The notes below the pieces were generated by a model. It saw only the letters and a list, made by a program, of their open reading frames with translations, had not been told where the DNA came from and searched no databases. Made by a program: the position numbers and the translations under genes. Source: Pseudoalteromonas citrea (GTDB taxonomy: Bacteria > Pseudomonadota > Gammaproteobacteria > Enterobacterales > Alteromonadaceae). Taken from it: a stretch of DNA of 64,000 nucleotides. The number at the start of each line of letters is the position of its first letter. Positions within the stretch are counted from its first letter, which is position 1. The stretch is taken from assembly GCF_000238375.3 (NCBI RefSeq), contig NZ_AHBZ03000025.1:16915-80914 (forward strand), written 5' to 3'. Below, in pieces: positions 35,270 through 45,398 of the stretch.

Positions 35270-36523
35270 TTATGGTAGTAATTGCTCACCTTGCCACAAT
35301 GATTGTAATGTCTCTCTTTGTCTTACCACATAGCATTGGTCGCCATCTACCATTAGTTCAGCGGCACGAGGGCGTGAATTATAGTTAGAGCTCATTGTAA
35401 AGCCATATGCACCGGCGCTGCGCTGGGCGAGTAAATCCCCCGCTTGAATGGCAAGCGGCCGATCTTTTCCTAAAAAGTCGCCTGTCTCACAGACTGGGCC
35501 TACCACATCATAGTTATGTGTTGGTGTACCATCATCTCTTGGTGCGACTGCAATAATGTTCTGCCATGCCTGGTAGAGAGAAGGGCGTAGCATGTCATTC
35601 ATGCCAGCATCGACAATGGCAAAGTGCTTTTCTTGGCTAGGTTTTAAGTACTCAACTTGCGTTACGAGTATGCCGGCATTAGCAGCAATGGCCCGGCCAG
35701 GCTCAAACACCAGTTCTAGATGAGGGTAGTTGGTTAGTTTTGCTTTTACTTCAGCGGCATAAGCACTGGGATGAGGCGGCTTTTCACTGTCATATGGCAC
35801 ACCTAATCCACCACCAATATCTAGGTGATGTAACTCGATACCTGCGGATTTTAGCTGTTCAATCAAAGCTAGTACTTTATCTAATGCAGCGAGAAATGGT
35901 TCAACGTCGGTCAATTGTGAGCCGATATGAAAGTCTACACCAACTACATCTAACGCTGGCAGTGCGTATGCAAGTTGATAGACATCAAAGGCCTGTTTAA
36001 TATCAATACCAAACTTATTTTCTTTTAAACCCGTAGAAATATAAGGATGTGTATTGGCGTCTATATCAGGGTTAACACGAATTGAGATGCGTGCTATTTT
36101 ATTCACTCTATGGGCGACTTGGCTGATACGCTTGAGTTCGGCAACCGATTCAACATTGAAGCACTTTATATTATGTGCCAGCGCAAATTCAATTTCATCT
36201 GAGGTTTTGGCGACCCCAGAGAACACCACTTTGCTGGTATCTCCACCGGCTTCGATAACTCTTGCTAATTCACCTTTTGAGACAATATCAAAACCAGCGC
36301 CAAGCTTTGCCAACACATTGAGTACCGCAATGTTAGAGTTCGCTTTTACCGCGTAACACACAAGGCGTGGATGTCCGTCAGCGGCATCTGTAAATGCATG
36401 ATAATGACGTTCAAATGTTTTTCTTGAATAGACATAACAGGGCGTGCCGTATTGTTTGGCAATATCGGCGACGGCAACTTCTTCAGCAAACAGCTGTTGA
36501 TCTTTATAATGGAAAAAGTCCAT
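35270..36523 (-). CDS. lysA: Diaminopimelate decarboxylase
   Basis: 417-residue PLP enzyme that makes lysine from meso-diaminopimelate. The PLP lysine is in CYAVKANSN; HLDIGGGLGVPY, EPGRAIAANAG and GPVCETGDFLGKDR (with the catalytic Cys) are present. The ATG at 36523 is preceded by AAGGAGC, which lies in the last codons of lptM; this matches the usual N-terminus. Confidence 0.97.
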   Translation of the reverse strand: MDFFHYKDQQLFAEEVAVADIAKQYGTPCYVYSRKTFERHYHAFTDAADGHPRLVCYAVKANSNIAVLNVLAKLGAGFDIVSKGELARVIEAGGDTSKVVFSGVAKTSDEIEFALAHNIKCFNVESVAELKRISQVAHRVNKIARISIRVNPDIDANTHPYISTGLKENKFGIDIKQAFDVYQLAYALPALDVVGVDFHIGSQLTDVEPFLAALDKVLALIEQLKSAGIELHHLDIGGGLGVPYDSEKPPHPSAYAAEVKAKLTNYPHLELVFEPGRAIAANAGILVTQVEYLKPSQEKHFAIVDAGMNDMLRPSLYQAWQNIIAVAPRDDGTPTHNYDVVGPVCETGDFLGKDRPLAIQAGDLLAQRSAGAYGFTMSSNYNSRPRAAELMVDGDQCYVVRQRETLQSLWQGEQLLP

Positions 36524-36524
36524 G

Positions 36525-36728
36525 CTATTGCTCCTTGTCATGTATTGGCTCAACATCTTTCAAGTTGTTGGGCTGTGCTGATTGATTTTTGGCCTCAGAG
36601 GTATTGATATCGGGGTTAGGTTGGTGTTCAGGGAGATATAACACACCACTTTGCCCGCACCCAGCTAAGGTCAGAACGCTTAATAAGACTAAAATAAACA
36701 TGCTTGCTTGAGAGAGTATCGCTTTCAT
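36525..36728 (-). CDS. lptM: LptM (YifL) small lipoprotein, LPS translocon maturation chaperone
   Basis: 67-residue lipoprotein: signal segment with lipobox LAGC, then GQSGVLYLPEHQ, close to the CGxKGPLYLP that defines the LptM/YifL family. It helps LptD fold and form disulfides in the outer-membrane LPS translocon. The usual place directly before lysA supports the call; the lysA ribosome site overlaps its end. Confidence 0.9.
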   Translation of the reverse strand: MKAILSQASMFILVLLSVLTLAGCGQSGVLYLPEHQPNPDINTSEAKNQSAQPNNLKDVEPIHDKEQ

Positions 36729-36849
36729 TAGATTAATGATGTCAGTGCCTTTATAATCGCAGAGTAACAGAATTCGTAAAAAAAGCAGCTATTGCGACTA
36801 GGTATTTTAGCTGCATCGTAAATAAATTGTGCTGAAAAAGGAAAGTGCT

Positions 36850-37170
36850 ATGACAGATCACGAGTACCATGAACTAGCAGAAGCTTTAATGTTTACCATT
36901 GAAGATCAAATTGATGATTGTGACGCGGACTTAGATTACGAGTCTGCGTCAGGCATTTTAGAGATTTTGTTTGCCGATAAAAGTAAAATTATCATCAACA
37001 AGCAAGCGCCTCTACATCAGGTTTGGGTAGCGACGAAGTTTAATGGACACCATTTTGAATTACATGGTGATAAGTGGATTGATAATCGCTCTGGCGCTGA
37101 ATTTTGGCAATTTATGTGTGACGCAGCGACGCGTCAGGCGGGCACAGAAATTAAATGGAAGCACGATTAA
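36850..37170 (+). CDS. cyaY: Frataxin-like iron-sulfur assembly regulator CyaY
   Basis: 106-residue cytosolic protein with an acidic first helix ([25 protein letters not shown]) for iron binding, and [14 protein letters not shown] and [12 protein letters not shown] of the frataxin sheet. It modulates IscS and Fe-S assembly. The ATG at 36850 has AAGGAAAG upstream. It is divergent from lptM-lysA-dapF, as in E. coli. Confidence 0.95.
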   Translation: MTDHEYHELAEALMFTIEDQIDDCDADLDYESASGILEILFADKSKIIINKQAPLHQVWVATKFNGHHFELHGDKWIDNRSGAEFWQFMCDAATRQAGTEIKWKHD

Positions 37171-37823
37171 TGTTACCTTTTGTAGAATATGCAGCTCGTG
37201 GTGAGCATAAAGCCAGTATTATTTGGTTACATGGTCTGGGTGATTCGGGTGACGGGTTTTTACCGATTGCACCGGAGTTAAAGCTACCCGATGAATTGGG
37301 CGTCAGGTTCATTTTCCCACACGCGCCTGAACAACCGGTCACCATTAATGGTGGGATGGTTATGCGTTCTTGGTACGACATTAAATCAATGGATGCAGAA
37401 AGCCGCGCTGATGAGCAGGGTGTTAGAGAGTCAGCCGAGAAAGTTCAGCAGCTCATTGATGCTGAAATCGCAAAAGGGATAGCGCCTGAAAAAATTATTT
37501 TAGCCGGTTTCTCGCAAGGTGGCGTTATCTCTTTACATTTAGCACCAAGATTACCGGTAAAATTAGCCGGTGTTATGGCGTTATCGACTTATATGTGCGC
37601 GCCTGTTAAGTTAGCTACTGAGGCCGTACAAAATGAATTAAATATTTTCATGGCTCATGGTAATCAAGATCCGGTAGTGCCTATGGCGTTAGGCCGTTTG
37701 GCTTACGACACATTACGTGAGCAAGGGTATGATATTAGTTGGCAGGATTACCCGATGGCGCATCAAGTATGCCATGAAGAGTTAACGGCGATCCGTAAAT
37801 GGTTAATCGCCACATTATCTTAA
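37170..37823 (+). CDS. Carboxylesterase/acyl-protein-thioesterase-type alpha/beta hydrolase
   Basis: About 217-residue cytosolic esterase. IIWLHGLGDSGDGFLPIAPEL is the oxyanion strand region, Ser is in GFSQGGVIS, Asp in HGNQDPVVPM and His in PMAHQVCHEE. The start at 37170 overlaps the cyaY stop as TAATG and has GGAAG eight bases before; an ATG at 37155 is an alternative. Probably translationally coupled to cyaY. Natural substrate unknown. Confidence 0.9.
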   Translation: MLPFVEYAARGEHKASIIWLHGLGDSGDGFLPIAPELKLPDELGVRFIFPHAPEQPVTINGGMVMRSWYDIKSMDAESRADEQGVRESAEKVQQLIDAEIAKGIAPEKIILAGFSQGGVISLHLAPRLPVKLAGVMALSTYMCAPVKLATEAVQNELNIFMAHGNQDPVVPMALGRLAYDTLREQGYDISWQDYPMAHQVCHEELTAIRKWLIATLS

Positions 37824-37839
37824 TAGAGGAACTGCAGCA

Positions 37840-38724
37840 ATGACACAACGGATAGTCATCAAAACGGCCGTGACTAAAACGGCACCTACCGTTCAAACGG
37901 TAAGTTATCAATGGCATTGGCGGCGTATTTTTGCGGTTTCTGGTGTTGTGTTGTTGTCTGCGGCAGGTGTGACTTATGGTTTAACCAATGCTGTAAACGC
38001 TGATGAAATAAAACCTCAGATACCCGTAAATACAATCGATGAGGTGACTGTTGCATCACAATCAGCAGATGAAACTATGTCTGTTGAGGTATTAACATTG
38101 CCAGTGAAGCAAAATAGAGTTGATCAAGATGATGACGTGGCGGCTGTTGTTGCCACTGAAGACAGTGATAACTCTGTTGCTGCCGGTGATTTGGCGCTTG
38201 CTATCGAAGTAGTTACCGAGGCCGGCACTGCTCAAGATTTAGAGAGCATGACTGTCGAGACGGTTGAAGATATTGGGACTAAAGGGATTCAAGACGTTGA
38301 TCAAGAAAGCACCTCAAGTGTAAGTGAAACGGTTTTCTCAGAATCAGCACAAGTCGCTAATGTCGCACTTGGTGCAAAAATAGATACCAATGTGGTCAGT
38401 CGGGCGGTGTTGACGACCGGCATTGCACAGCGCGAGCCGATTGATGTTTTAAAAGATAATTTAAAGCGTACGCAATTTTCAGAAAAGCTATATTTTTTTA
38501 CTGAAATAAAAAATCTACAAGGTAAAACAATTCATCATCTATGGTTTCATCAAGACCAGTTAATGGCCGAAATTCCTTTGACGGTAGGTGCGGTCAGATA
38601 TCGTACTTATTCAAGTAAAAATATTATGCCAAGCCAAACTGGGCAATGGCGTGTTGAAGTTGTTACTCAGCAAGGGCAACTCTTAGCCCAAAAATCTTTT
38701 CGTATTATTCCAGATGCTCAATAA
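37840..38724 (+). CDS. DUF2914 domain membrane-anchored protein
   Basis: 294 residues: a short basic N-terminus, one membrane helix (about 31-48), a long acidic low-complexity stretch rich in V, E, D and T (about 60-185), and a C-terminal DUF2914 domain (about 205-292; [35 protein letters not shown]). The domain should lie in the periplasm on a flexible linker. Function unknown; it sits between the esterase and hemC, 20 bases from hemC. Confidence 0.82.
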   Translation: MTQRIVIKTAVTKTAPTVQTVSYQWHWRRIFAVSGVVLLSAAGVTYGLTNAVNADEIKPQIPVNTIDEVTVASQSADETMSVEVLTLPVKQNRVDQDDDVAAVVATEDSDNSVAAGDLALAIEVVTEAGTAQDLESMTVETVEDIGTKGIQDVDQESTSSVSETVFSESAQVANVALGAKIDTNVVSRAVLTTGIAQREPIDVLKDNLKRTQFSEKLYFFTEIKNLQGKTIHHLWFHQDQLMAEIPLTVGAVRYRTYSSKNIMPSQTGQWRVEVVTQQGQLLAQKSFRIIPDAQ

Positions 38725-38744
38725 GAGCAGAGTTAAGGCAAATC

Positions 38745-39683
38745 ATGACTGAACAAACAAATATCCTGCGTATTGCAACCAGAAAAAGTGCATTGGCTAT
38801 GTGGCAAGCTGAGTTTGTAAAAGCACGGTTAGAGCATTTTCATCCTAGCTTAACCGTTGAGCTGGTACCTATGTCGACGCAAGGCGATATTATTTTAGAT
38901 ACCCCTTTGGCAAAAATTGGTGGCAAAGGCTTGTTTGTGAAAGAGCTTGAGCAAGCTATGATGGATGGTCGTGCAGATATTGCTGTGCACTCTATGAAAG
39001 ATGTTCCTGTCGAGTTCCCTGACGGCCTAGCATTGCACACTATTTGTGAACGTGAAGACCCACGAGATGCCTTTGTGTCTAATCAATACAAAACATTAGA
39101 TGCGCTTCCTGAGGGGGCAGTCGTTGGCACTTCTAGTTTGCGCCGCCAGTGTCAAATTCGCGCCTTACGCCCAGACTTACAAATAAAAGATCTCCGCGGT
39201 AACGTGAATACTCGTTTAGCTAAACTTGATAACGGTGAGTACGATGCCATTATTTTAGCCGCTGCTGGGTTATTACGACTGGAAATGCCAGAGCGTATTG
39301 CGGCATATATTGAACCCGAAATGTCTTTACCTGCCAATGGTCAAGGTGCAGTTGGCATTGAGTGTCGCATCGATGATGAGCGTGTCCAAGCGTTACTCGC
39401 GCCGCTAGAGCACACAACAACCCGTATTCGCGTTAATGCCGAGCGAGCTATGAACCGTCGCTTAGAAGGGGGGTGCCAGGTTCCTATTGGCGCATATGCA
39501 GAGGTTGAGGGCGACACGGTGCATTTACGCGGGTTGGTTGGTGCGGTTGATGGCAGTGAAATTTTGCATGCCCAGTCAAGCGGCCCCGTAGCGCAAGCAG
39601 AGCAAATTGGTGTTGAGTTGGCGGAGCAATTATTAGCGCAAGGCGCTGATAAAATTTTAGCTGAGGTTTACAGAGACGCATAA
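38745..39683 (+). CDS. hemC: Porphobilinogen deaminase (hydroxymethylbilane synthase)
   Basis: 312-residue cytosolic enzyme joining four porphobilinogens into hydroxymethylbilane. [33 protein letters not shown] and [18 protein letters not shown] are typical, and the dipyrromethane-cofactor Cys is in [13 protein letters not shown]. It ends one base before hemDX, so the haem genes form one operon hemC-hemDX-hemY. Confidence 0.98.
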   Translation: MTEQTNILRIATRKSALAMWQAEFVKARLEHFHPSLTVELVPMSTQGDIILDTPLAKIGGKGLFVKELEQAMMDGRADIAVHSMKDVPVEFPDGLALHTICEREDPRDAFVSNQYKTLDALPEGAVVGTSSLRRQCQIRALRPDLQIKDLRGNVNTRLAKLDNGEYDAIILAAAGLLRLEMPERIAAYIEPEMSLPANGQGAVGIECRIDDERVQALLAPLEHTTTRIRVNAERAMNRRLEGGCQVPIGAYAEVEGDTVHLRGLVGAVDGSEILHAQSSGPVAQAEQIGVELAEQLLAQGADKILAEVYRDA

Positions 39684-39684
39684 T

Positions 39685-41469
39685 ATGCCTATCGCAATTA
39701 CTCGACCTGAAGGAAAAGGCGAGCAGCTAGCTGAGTTACTGACAGCTCAAAAAGTTGATATTGTTAAAACGCCAGCACTTCAACTTGAGATGCTACCGGT
39801 AAATAGCAGTCAGTTGTCGCCAATAACTGATGCTGATGTGATCTTATTTATCTCGCAAGATGCAGTCACTGGACTGGCTGCACATCTCCCGCAATTACCA
39901 CCGACAGCGCTTATCGTTGCTGTTGGTGCACAAACAGCAAAAGTCATTGATACCGTCTATCGACGTAAAGCCATCATACCTGAGCAGCAAGACTCTGAAG
40001 GTGTGCTGGCGCTTACTCAGTTGCATGCTATTGCCGATAAACAGGTGGTGATAATCAAAGGCCAAGGGGGCCGAACGTTATTGGCACACACCTTAAAAGA
40101 GCGTGGTGCAATATTAAATCAATGTAATGTTTATATGCGCAGCCCAATAAAGGCAACATCAGATGCCTGGTTAGACCACTGGCGAGAAGCCAAGATTGAC
40201 GGTATAGTCATAACCAGTAACGCGGCAATCGATGCTATATTTAATACCACCAATGAAGTGTCTTTGAATTGGTTAAGGCAATGTCATTTCTATTTGGTGA
40301 GTCAGCGTAGTGCCGATCATTTGATGCAGCAATATCAACTCGCATCTTCTAGTATTACAGTTGCTTCAGGGCCCAGCGATGAGGCCATATTTAACAGTAT
40401 TATGCCTGAAAAAACACAGCAAGGTAGCCTAATGAGTGAACAGCAAGATCCGCAAAATGAAACACATTCAATAGAGAAAGTCGTGAAGCAAAAAGTCAGT
40501 AAAGTGGGTGTACTTGCTTTGTTGGTTGCTTTAGTTGGTGGCACAGCCACGGCTGGTTTAATTATTCATGGTCAACAAATCAGTGATAAAACTTACCTTG
40601 CGCTTGAACAATTACAGCAACAAAATAGCCAACTTAGCGAGCAATTGAACACCACTCGCGAGCAACTAGTTCAATTGCAAAGTCAGCAAAAACAAGTTGA
40701 TATGCAAATTGAGTCACGCTTAGCAGCACAGACTCAGCAATTTGATACACAACTGCAAGCTGCATTGAACTCAGCTCAACAGCAAGTCAGTGGTGCGCTC
40801 AGTAGTGAAGTGTTGTATTTACAACGCATGGCACAATTTAAGGCGTCAGCAGAGCAGGACTTTCAAGGCAGTATTGCGGTACTGCAAAGATTAAGTAATG
40901 TGGTGCAGAATGAGCCAAACTCTACGGCGTTGTTGAGTGCTATTGCTCAAGACATTGCAGCACTCAAGGCACAACCAAAGCCACAAATTGAATCTAGGTA
41001 TTTGCAATTACATGGGTTGCTAACACAGGTCTCAGCTTTGGAATTGCAAACTTTACGTTTACCAAAGCAAACGCAACTACAAACAACACAACTTTCAAAC
41101 GACGTAAATGATTGGCAAACTAACTTGTCACGTACATGGAAGAATTTAGTGGATGATTTTATCACGGTGCGTCATCGCGAAGTTGCGGTTATTGATCCAC
41201 TGCTGGATCAGCAAGAACAGCAGCTGTTAAAGGCACAGTTACGCAGTCATTTATCACAAGCTCAGAGTGCTTTGATGGACAAACAAGCCAGTGTCTTTTT
41301 TAGCGCTTTATCGAGTGCGCAAAAGACACTAACAGACTATTTTCAAAAGGATTCTGCCGCTGTACAGGCAATGCTTGACGAATTAGTACAGATGCAAAGT
41401 CAATCACTAGAGTTTAATCGTACTGTGACGTTACACTCAGCGAAGACGTTGCAGGAGTGGCTACAATGA
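39685..41469 (+). CDS. hemDX: Uroporphyrinogen-III synthase fused to HemX membrane protein
   Basis: 594 residues in one frame. Residues 1-245 are HemD (MPIAITRPEGKGEQLAELL, ADVILFISQDAVTGL, CHFYLVSQRSADHL), cyclising hydroxymethylbilane. From about 250 it is HemX: a polar N-terminus, a membrane helix (about 272-292), a glutamine-rich coiled coil (about 300-360) and a periplasmic domain to the end. In E. coli these are two genes. An internal ATG at 40432 (residue 250) with an AAGGTAG-like site upstream could still give free HemX. The last bases overlap hemY as ATGA. Confidence 0.93.
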   Translation: MPIAITRPEGKGEQLAELLTAQKVDIVKTPALQLEMLPVNSSQLSPITDADVILFISQDAVTGLAAHLPQLPPTALIVAVGAQTAKVIDTVYRRKAIIPEQQDSEGVLALTQLHAIADKQVVIIKGQGGRTLLAHTLKERGAILNQCNVYMRSPIKATSDAWLDHWREAKIDGIVITSNAAIDAIFNTTNEVSLNWLRQCHFYLVSQRSADHLMQQYQLASSSITVASGPSDEAIFNSIMPEKTQQGSLMSEQQDPQNETHSIEKVVKQKVSKVGVLALLVALVGGTATAGLIIHGQQISDKTYLALEQLQQQNSQLSEQLNTTREQLVQLQSQQKQVDMQIESRLAAQTQQFDTQLQAALNSAQQQVSGALSSEVLYLQRMAQFKASAEQDFQGSIAVLQRLSNVVQNEPNSTALLSAIAQDIAALKAQPKPQIESRYLQLHGLLTQVSALELQTLRLPKQTQLQTTQLSNDVNDWQTNLSRTWKNLVDDFITVRHREVAVIDPLLDQQEQQLLKAQLRSHLSQAQSALMDKQASVFFSALSSAQKTLTDYFQKDSAAVQAMLDELVQMQSQSLEFNRTVTLHSAKTLQEWLQ

Positions 41470-42572
41470 TCCGAGTGATATTAATCATCATCGCCATTGC
41501 TGTTGCCATGGCAGCAGGGCATTTATTAATTGATGAAAAGGGCTATGTGCTCATAGCGTATAACGATGTAACCGTTGAAGCTACGATTGTTGCAATGGCC
41601 ATCATGCTTTTTATGCTAACGGTTGGCATATGGCTCGTCGTAAAGGTTGTTAAATTCTTCTGGCGACTTTATCGAAAATCAACGGGGCACTTTGGTCATA
41701 AACGTGCAATTAAAGCCTCTCAGGCTTGGCAACAGGCGCTATGGGCGACTCTTAATGATGATAATGAGCAAGTACAAGTGGCGTTCAAGAGGCAGGATGC
41801 ACCCAGTGAGTGGCAAGATTATCAATATGCGTTGCTGGCAAAGTCTGCACTGCAGCAAGGCGAGAAGGCAATTGCGTTACAGCACTTAACCGCCATGTCA
41901 GAAGAAGCACAAAGCAAAGTGCCGAAGCTCTGGCTACAGGCTGATAAAGGTGAGCAAGCTTTGGCATTACTTGAAACGCCGATGAAGCAGAAAAAGCCGC
42001 AATCAACCGAGATAACAACCTACCTTGAAGGCCTCTTTCTAGAGCAAAAATATGTCGAACTGATAAATACATTGAATGATAAACATAAGCAAGTGACTTG
42101 GTCAGCGGAGTATTGGCAGCGCTTCTTTACGCGTTTATTTATGCAAAACCAATCTGATGGGCAAGGGTATTATGAACAGCTACCCAAAGCGCTGAAAGTG
42201 CATGCGCAGCTGCCTTATTTGCAATCAATGGCGGCGAGTGGGCAAATTAAAAAGGTACAGCCAGTACTGCTAAAATGGTTAAAAAAAGGGGAGTATCACG
42301 ATGTGTCGGCAGTGATAAGTGCTGCGAATGAAGGTGATTTACAATTAACCCACGCGATACAGGCTCAGCTGAAAAAACAACCCGATAACGCTGACTTATT
42401 AGCGTGTTTAGCGTGCATGGCCCATGTTGATAAGGACTTTGAACTCGCAGCCAAAATTTTTGACAACATAAATAAAAGCCATTGGCATACTGGTTGGACG
42501 AGCATGGCATTACGCAGTTATGAGCAGACCCAACAGTATCAGAAAGCCTATGAATTGGCGGTTCTCAAATAA
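41466..42572 (+). CDS. hemY: HemY, TPR membrane protein of haem synthesis operon
   Basis: About 368 residues: two N-terminal membrane helices (HLLIDEKGYVLIAYNDVTVE between them is the HemY_N signature) followed by helical TPR-like repeats in the cytoplasm. It starts at 41466, overlapping the hemDX stop as ATGA, which indicates translational coupling. It is thought to organise late haem-synthesis enzymes; it is unrelated to the Gram-positive HemY oxidase. Confidence 0.94.
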   Translation: MIRVILIIIAIAVAMAAGHLLIDEKGYVLIAYNDVTVEATIVAMAIMLFMLTVGIWLVVKVVKFFWRLYRKSTGHFGHKRAIKASQAWQQALWATLNDDNEQVQVAFKRQDAPSEWQDYQYALLAKSALQQGEKAIALQHLTAMSEEAQSKVPKLWLQADKGEQALALLETPMKQKKPQSTEITTYLEGLFLEQKYVELINTLNDKHKQVTWSAEYWQRFFTRLFMQNQSDGQGYYEQLPKALKVHAQLPYLQSMAASGQIKKVQPVLLKWLKKGEYHDVSAVISAANEGDLQLTHAIQAQLKKQPDNADLLACLACMAHVDKDFELAAKIFDNINKSHWHTGWTSMALRSYEQTQQYQKAYELAVLK

Positions 42573-42581
42573 ATACTCAGA

Positions 42582-42610
42582 AAAAGCCAGCGAATACGCT
42601 GGTTTTTTTA
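42582..42610 (+). terminator. Terminator of the haem operon
   Basis: GCCAGCG/CGCTGGT-type stem with an AATA loop followed by seven T residues, about 14 bases after the hemY stop. Confidence 0.9.
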
Positions 42611-42713
42611 TACTTGCATAACTAGGTAGCCGTGCTAAAAATGGACATGTGTCCTTGATCTTTATATTAAGGCAAGTATGATCCGCAAAATTTTATCTGC
42701 AGCCGAGTGAATT

Positions 42714-43712
42714 ATGATCAATAACAACTTACCTTTACTTGATTTACACCGCCATTTAGATGGTAACGTGAGAGCGACTACGATTTTAGAGCTTGGTCAG
42801 CAGTTTAATATGCCATTACCGGCGACGGATATTGAGGGGTTGATCCCGCATGTTCGTGTGCTCGATAACGCCCCCAACCTTATGGCATTTTTAGCTAAAT
42901 TAGATTGGGGTGTCAAAGTGCTTGGTGATTATGATGCATGTCGCCGTATTGCCATAGAAAACGTAGAAGATGCGATTGCACAGAATATGGATTATACCGA
43001 ACTGCGCTTTAGCCCTTACTATATGGCACAAACACATGATTTACACGCTCAAGGCGTAGTAGAGGCGGTGGTTGATGGTATTAAATCGGCAACGCACAAT
43101 GCCGATATTAAAGTGAATCTAATTGGTATTATGTCGCGTACCTTCGGTGTAGATAAATGTCAGTACGAGCTTGATTCATTATTGGCATGCAAAAACGATT
43201 TAGTTGCTATCGATCTTGCAGGTGATGAACTGGGTTATCCTGGCGCATTATTTGTCGATCATTTTAAACAAGTTCGAGATGCCTATCTAGGTGCCACAAT
43301 TCATGCGGGTGAAGCCGAAGGTGCAAAAAGTATCTGGCAAGCCATTAATGAGTTAGGCGCAACACGCATTGGTCATGGTGTTAAAGCCATTGAAGATCCA
43401 AAGCTAATGGATTATCTAAGAGACAACCGCATTGGTATTGAGTCATGTTTAACCAGTAATATTCAAACCAGTACGGTGGCTGAACTAACCACACACCCCC
43501 TTAAGCGCTTTTTGGATCATGGTATTTTAGCCTGTATTAATACCGATGATCCTGCAGTTCAAGGTATTGAACTTGATAATGAGTATGCCGTTGCCGCACC
43601 TGAGGCTGGGCTAACGACACAAGATATAGAACAAGCACAGCGCAATGCATTAGAAATTGCCTTTTTAAGTGACAGTGATAAAAAAGCATTGTTAGCTAAA
43701 AAAGCGAGTTAA
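42714..43712 (+). CDS. add: Adenosine deaminase
   Basis: 332-residue cytosolic zinc enzyme converting adenosine to inosine in purine salvage. [20 protein letters not shown] holds the first zinc histidines; [26 protein letters not shown]-like TRIGHGV, and NTDDPAVQG complete the active site. Strong overall match to E. coli Add. It has its own gap and no operon partner on the same strand. Confidence 0.97.
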   Translation: MINNNLPLLDLHRHLDGNVRATTILELGQQFNMPLPATDIEGLIPHVRVLDNAPNLMAFLAKLDWGVKVLGDYDACRRIAIENVEDAIAQNMDYTELRFSPYYMAQTHDLHAQGVVEAVVDGIKSATHNADIKVNLIGIMSRTFGVDKCQYELDSLLACKNDLVAIDLAGDELGYPGALFVDHFKQVRDAYLGATIHAGEAEGAKSIWQAINELGATRIGHGVKAIEDPKLMDYLRDNRIGIESCLTSNIQTSTVAELTTHPLKRFLDHGILACINTDDPAVQGIELDNEYAVAAPEAGLTTQDIEQAQRNALEIAFLSDSDKKALLAKKAS

Positions 43713-43729
43713 TAGCTAATCCGTCCTCT

Positions 43730-43759
43730 TTGAGCTGCTTAATGCACTGAGCAGCTCAA
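43730..43759. terminator. Hairpin between convergent add and CBS genes
   Basis: Perfect 10-bp stem TTGAGCTGCT/AGCAGCTCAA with a ten-base loop; the CBS gene stop codon (43739-43741) straddles the stem-loop border. No T run on either strand. Confidence 0.6.
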
Positions 43760-44143
43760 GTAATCTTGTTTTAACGCCTCTATGACTTGGCTTCGTGTGA
43801 CGAGCCCAATTACTTTCTTATTTGACATTACCGGATAAACTTTTGGCTTATTGCCCTGCATCTGCTGTGCTAAATCGACGATACTCATCGTGTCACTGAC
43901 AGAAACCACGGTATCGGTCATCAATTCTTTTACTGTTACTTTACCTTCGCAAAAATAGCTACTTTGTAGTAAAGGTGCCAACATTTGTTGCTCTGAGATA
44001 AAGCCAATCACATGTTTATGCTTGTCTAAGACTGGCGCACAAAATAACGCATGCTGGTGTAGTTCATCAATCGCTTGTGTGAGCTCGGAATCTGCATAAA
44101 TCGCAGGAATATGTGTCGTCATCACTTCTTTAACAGTTTTCAT
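43739..44143 (-). CDS. Tandem CBS-domain protein
   Basis: 134 residues consisting of two CBS motifs: VKEVMTTHIPAIYADSELTQAIDELHQHA and VKELMTDTVVSVSDTMSIVDLAQQM, each ending in a GFIS or GLVTRSQVIEAL strand-helix. Such stand-alone pairs bind adenine nucleotides and act as small energy sensors or regulators of partner proteins. No partner is suggested by the neighbourhood. Confidence 0.9.
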   Translation of the reverse strand: MKTVKEVMTTHIPAIYADSELTQAIDELHQHALFCAPVLDKHKHVIGFISEQQMLAPLLQSSYFCEGKVTVKELMTDTVVSVSDTMSIVDLAQQMQGNKPKVYPVMSNKKVIGLVTRSQVIEALKQDYLSCSVH

Positions 44144-44323
44144 TTTAGTGCTCCTGTGTTGATGAACTCAGTATGCTCCAGCACTTTAAATTTATAAAAT
44201 GGGTTAATTAGATTGAATTGATTCAAAAAATGGAATGTAAGAAAGGGGGGGGATCGTAGTTAGTTTACACATTGCAGAAACTCAAGCAGCGCCAAATACT
44301 ATGACGCTGTTTAAAATTAGGCA

Positions 44324-45037
44324 TTACTTTATGAAAGCAAATGCATCGGCGTACATATGTTCGCGTATTGCACCGTGCTTGATAAAGTCATCACGCACGA
44401 TGCCTATCATGTCAAAACGACCTGCCATATAAATTGTGTAGGGTTCTAACGACGCAATATCTTGCATTACTGCTTGGTGTACATAACCTGTGTGACCATC
44501 CCACTCGTTTTTAGGTGTTTCAACCACTGGAATGAAGTGGAAGTTTTCTTTGCTGGCAGCCCATGCTTCCATTTCAGTTTTCGCATATAAGGCTGATTCT
44601 TCTTTCACACCCCAGTAGAATAAAACAGGTTGTTCACAACCTACTTCCGCTAAGTGGTCTGCCATTGATTTTACATAGGAAAAGCCAGTACCACCGGCGA
44701 GTAATACAATTGGTCGCTGACAGTCAAGGCGTAGCTGTGATACACCAAGACCCACTTCTAACTCAACAGTATTTTGCTGTTCAAATGCGTGCCGTAAGTG
44801 ATCAAGGGCCTGAGCTGCGTAAGAGTCTGCTGCTGAGGCGCCAATGTGTAACTCTAATTCATTTTGTTGTGAGGGCTTACTCGCAATTGAAAAAGCCCGC
44901 TTGTCTTTTTCCCCTAAAACAAGCTGTAAATAATGGCCAGCTTCAAACTCTGCTGCAATGGCAGGCTTAAGCGTCACTTTATAAATAATGTCCGTAAGTG
45001 GCGTGATAGCTATCACGTCAGCATTAACTGTTTGCAT
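44324..45037 (-). CDS. fre: NAD(P)H-flavin reductase
   Basis: 237-residue cytosolic oxidoreductase reducing free flavins with NAD(P)H. The FAD/FMN site RAFSIAS and the nicotinamide site LLAGGTGFSYVKSMADHL are present; the C-terminal MYADAFAFIK is typical of Fre. In many gammaproteobacteria fre directly follows ubiD; here the two are on the same strand but separated by about 865 bases carrying a small opposite-strand gene. Confidence 0.94.
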   Translation of the reverse strand: MQTVNADVIAITPLTDIIYKVTLKPAIAAEFEAGHYLQLVLGEKDKRAFSIASKPSQQNELELHIGASAADSYAAQALDHLRHAFEQQNTVELEVGLGVSQLRLDCQRPIVLLAGGTGFSYVKSMADHLAEVGCEQPVLFYWGVKEESALYAKTEMEAWAASKENFHFIPVVETPKNEWDGHTGYVHQAVMQDIASLEPYTIYMAGRFDMIGIVRDDFIKHGAIREHMYADAFAFIK

Positions 45038-45398
45038 GTGTTACCTTTTCGTACTGTCTGCATAGGCTGTTTAAGAAGTGCAGCATATGGTTAATTATTT
45101 GTATAAACTCTGGGCACTTTATCATAGCTGCTGGGGTTATCCTATCGCTTGGTTAGTATATTTGCATGGCTTTGAGTTAGGCGCTTTGCATATTTAATTT
45201 CATACGAACACTTTCTGTTTTTGCAAGCAGTTATAAATGACCTTTGATATCTGAAATCATTGTAAATGAATGATAAATTGAGAGTTAGCCTATTTACTAA
45301 ATCGATAGTTTGGTTGAATTTTATTCAATTCAAAAGGTGGTATTTATGCGTTAGTGTTTAATTTCTTATAACGGAAATAAAACATAAGGATTATATAT
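45038..45398 (+). other. AT-rich region upstream of the small peptide gene
   Basis: 361 bases without a recognisable gene. It must hold the peptide promoter on the plus strand and possibly the fre promoter on the minus strand. I see a small TTGAAT/ATTCAA inverted repeat near 45313-45327 and several AT-rich hexamers, but no pair good enough to name. Confidence 0.4.

Noticed and set aside
40432-41469. Separate hemX gene
   Set aside because: The frame is continuous with hemD and no stop separates them; kept as an internal-start option under the fusion.
44245-44256. Run of G residues upstream of the CBS gene
   Set aside because: A phase-variable tract was considered, but it is short, intergenic and not placed in a promoter or frame that it could switch.
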